DNA of 7,553 nt from JBHHXR01 sp046757205. GTDB taxonomy: Bacteria; Pseudomonadota; Alphaproteobacteria; Rhodobacterales; Rhodobacteraceae. How positions within the stretch are numbered: position 1 is the stretch's first letter; each line of letters starts with the position of its first letter. This document shows positions 7,354 through 7,553 of the stretch, piece after piece. A program made the position numbers and the translations under genes. Location of the stretch: NCBI GenBank assembly GCA_046757205.1, contig JBHHXR010000182.1, forward strand, positions 1 through 7,553, written 5' to 3'. A model generated the notes under the pieces. That model was given only the letters and a program-made list of their open reading frames with translations, did no database searches and was not told the DNA's origin.

Positions 7354-7455
7354 GCGCTCATTCGCCGGCGCCACCGCCAGGCGGCCGACGCACGGCCGGC
7401 CGCCGGTTGCCGTGCCGATCCCCGATGTCTCGGTCGCGCCCGGGCCCTGGATCAT
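7327..7455 (-). CDS. Possible 42-codon small ORF upstream of modA
   Basis: On the minus strand an ATG at 7455 is preceded by AAAGG with 4 nt spacing and opens a 42-codon frame ending in TAG, 8 bp before the modA ATG. The first 31 codons nearly all end in G or C, as in the real genes here. The predicted peptide begins MIQGPGATETSG, is Gly/Thr/Ala-rich, and has no signal peptide, membrane segment or motif that I recognise. Against it: it is short, the GC bias is expected by chance in such DNA, its last codons overlap the proposed modA promoter, and the opposite strand is open in the same register. It could be a leader ORF coupled to modA, or chance. Confidence 0.2.
   Translation of the reverse strand: MIQGPGATETSGIGTATGGRPCVGRLAVAPANERLPDGITPV
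7380..7404. other. 8-bp all-GC hairpin upstream of modA
   Basis: GGCGGCCG (7380-7387) and CGGCCGCC (7397-7404) are perfect inverted repeats with a 9-nt loop, about 62 bp before the modA ATG. There is no T-tract on either side. It could be RNA structure in a longer modA leader, a protein-binding palindrome, or chance in GC-rich DNA. Confidence 0.35.
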
Positions 7456-7553
7456 GCTACCTTTCGACGGAAACGCCTGTGCGGATGGGCAAGGATCGCG
7501 CCTGCCCCGGGCTGGACGGCCGGGCGGGGGCGAATCGTGGAAAGGGCATCGTT
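7456..7553. other. Right-edge region without an assignable gene
   Basis: Two partial readings exist. On the minus strand a frame enters from the right edge and ends at TGA 7454-7452, 33 codons long with weak third-position bias. On the plus strand a GTG at 7537 follows GGGGG by 6 nt and stays open for the five codons visible, so a divergent gene might start there. Neither is long enough to recognise or support, and no terminator or RNA gene is visible. Confidence 0.3.

Noticed and set aside
7499..7532. GC-rich imperfect inverted repeat (CCTGCCCCGG / CCGGGCGGGGG)
   Set aside because: Pairing needs a bulge and a wobble pair, and no T-tract follows. It is expected by chance in such GC-rich sequence.
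7453..7553. Partial minus-strand frame entering from the right edge and a plus-strand GTG at 7537
   Set aside because: Only 33 and 5 codons are visible, with neutral codon bias and no recognisable sequence. They are mentioned only as part of the right-edge region.

Overview
The window looks like a stretch of chromosome from a high-GC alphaproteobacterium. This rests on the strong G/C preference at third codon positions and on an RND pump whose N-terminal and TM4 sequences resemble uncharacterised pumps I associate with Rhodobacterales and Hyphomicrobiales. The order-level placement is an impression from memory, not a search result. Nothing indicates a mobile element, CRISPR array, tRNA, rRNA or phage.

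Left block (about 130-4712, plus strand): a two-gene tripartite-efflux operon. A periplasmic membrane-fusion (adaptor) protein of 366 aa overlaps by 4 bp (GTGA) with an RND inner-membrane permease of 1161 aa. The permease is about 110 residues longer than AcrB. Most of the excess is an extra predicted transmembrane hairpin between TM6 and TM7, plus a short proline-rich cytoplasmic tail. No outer-membrane channel gene and no regulator lie in the window, so the pump's channel must be encoded elsewhere and its substrate is unknown.

Right block (4673-7318, minus strand): a compact modA-modB-modC operon for high-affinity molybdate (possibly tungstate) uptake. It encodes the periplasmic binding protein, the membrane permease and the ATPase with a C-terminal TOBE/Mop domain. 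modA and modB are 4 bp apart; modB and modC overlap by 4 bp (ATGA). The ModA is of the 'AANF' type rather than the E. coli 'AAAS' type.

The two blocks are convergent and overlap tail to tail by 40 bp, so each transcript runs into the other gene's coding end. A GC-only hairpin sits exactly at the RND stop codon, inside modC.

Upstream of modA (7319-7553) are a plausible but unproven promoter placed so that the first modA ATG would be nearly leaderless, an 8-bp all-GC hairpin, and a possible 42-codon ORF. I see no gene there with confidence. Overall this is an ordinary housekeeping/transport region. The points most worth a second look are the convergent overlap, the extra RND hairpin, and the start and leader of modA. 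I did not find convincing evidence of a new system.
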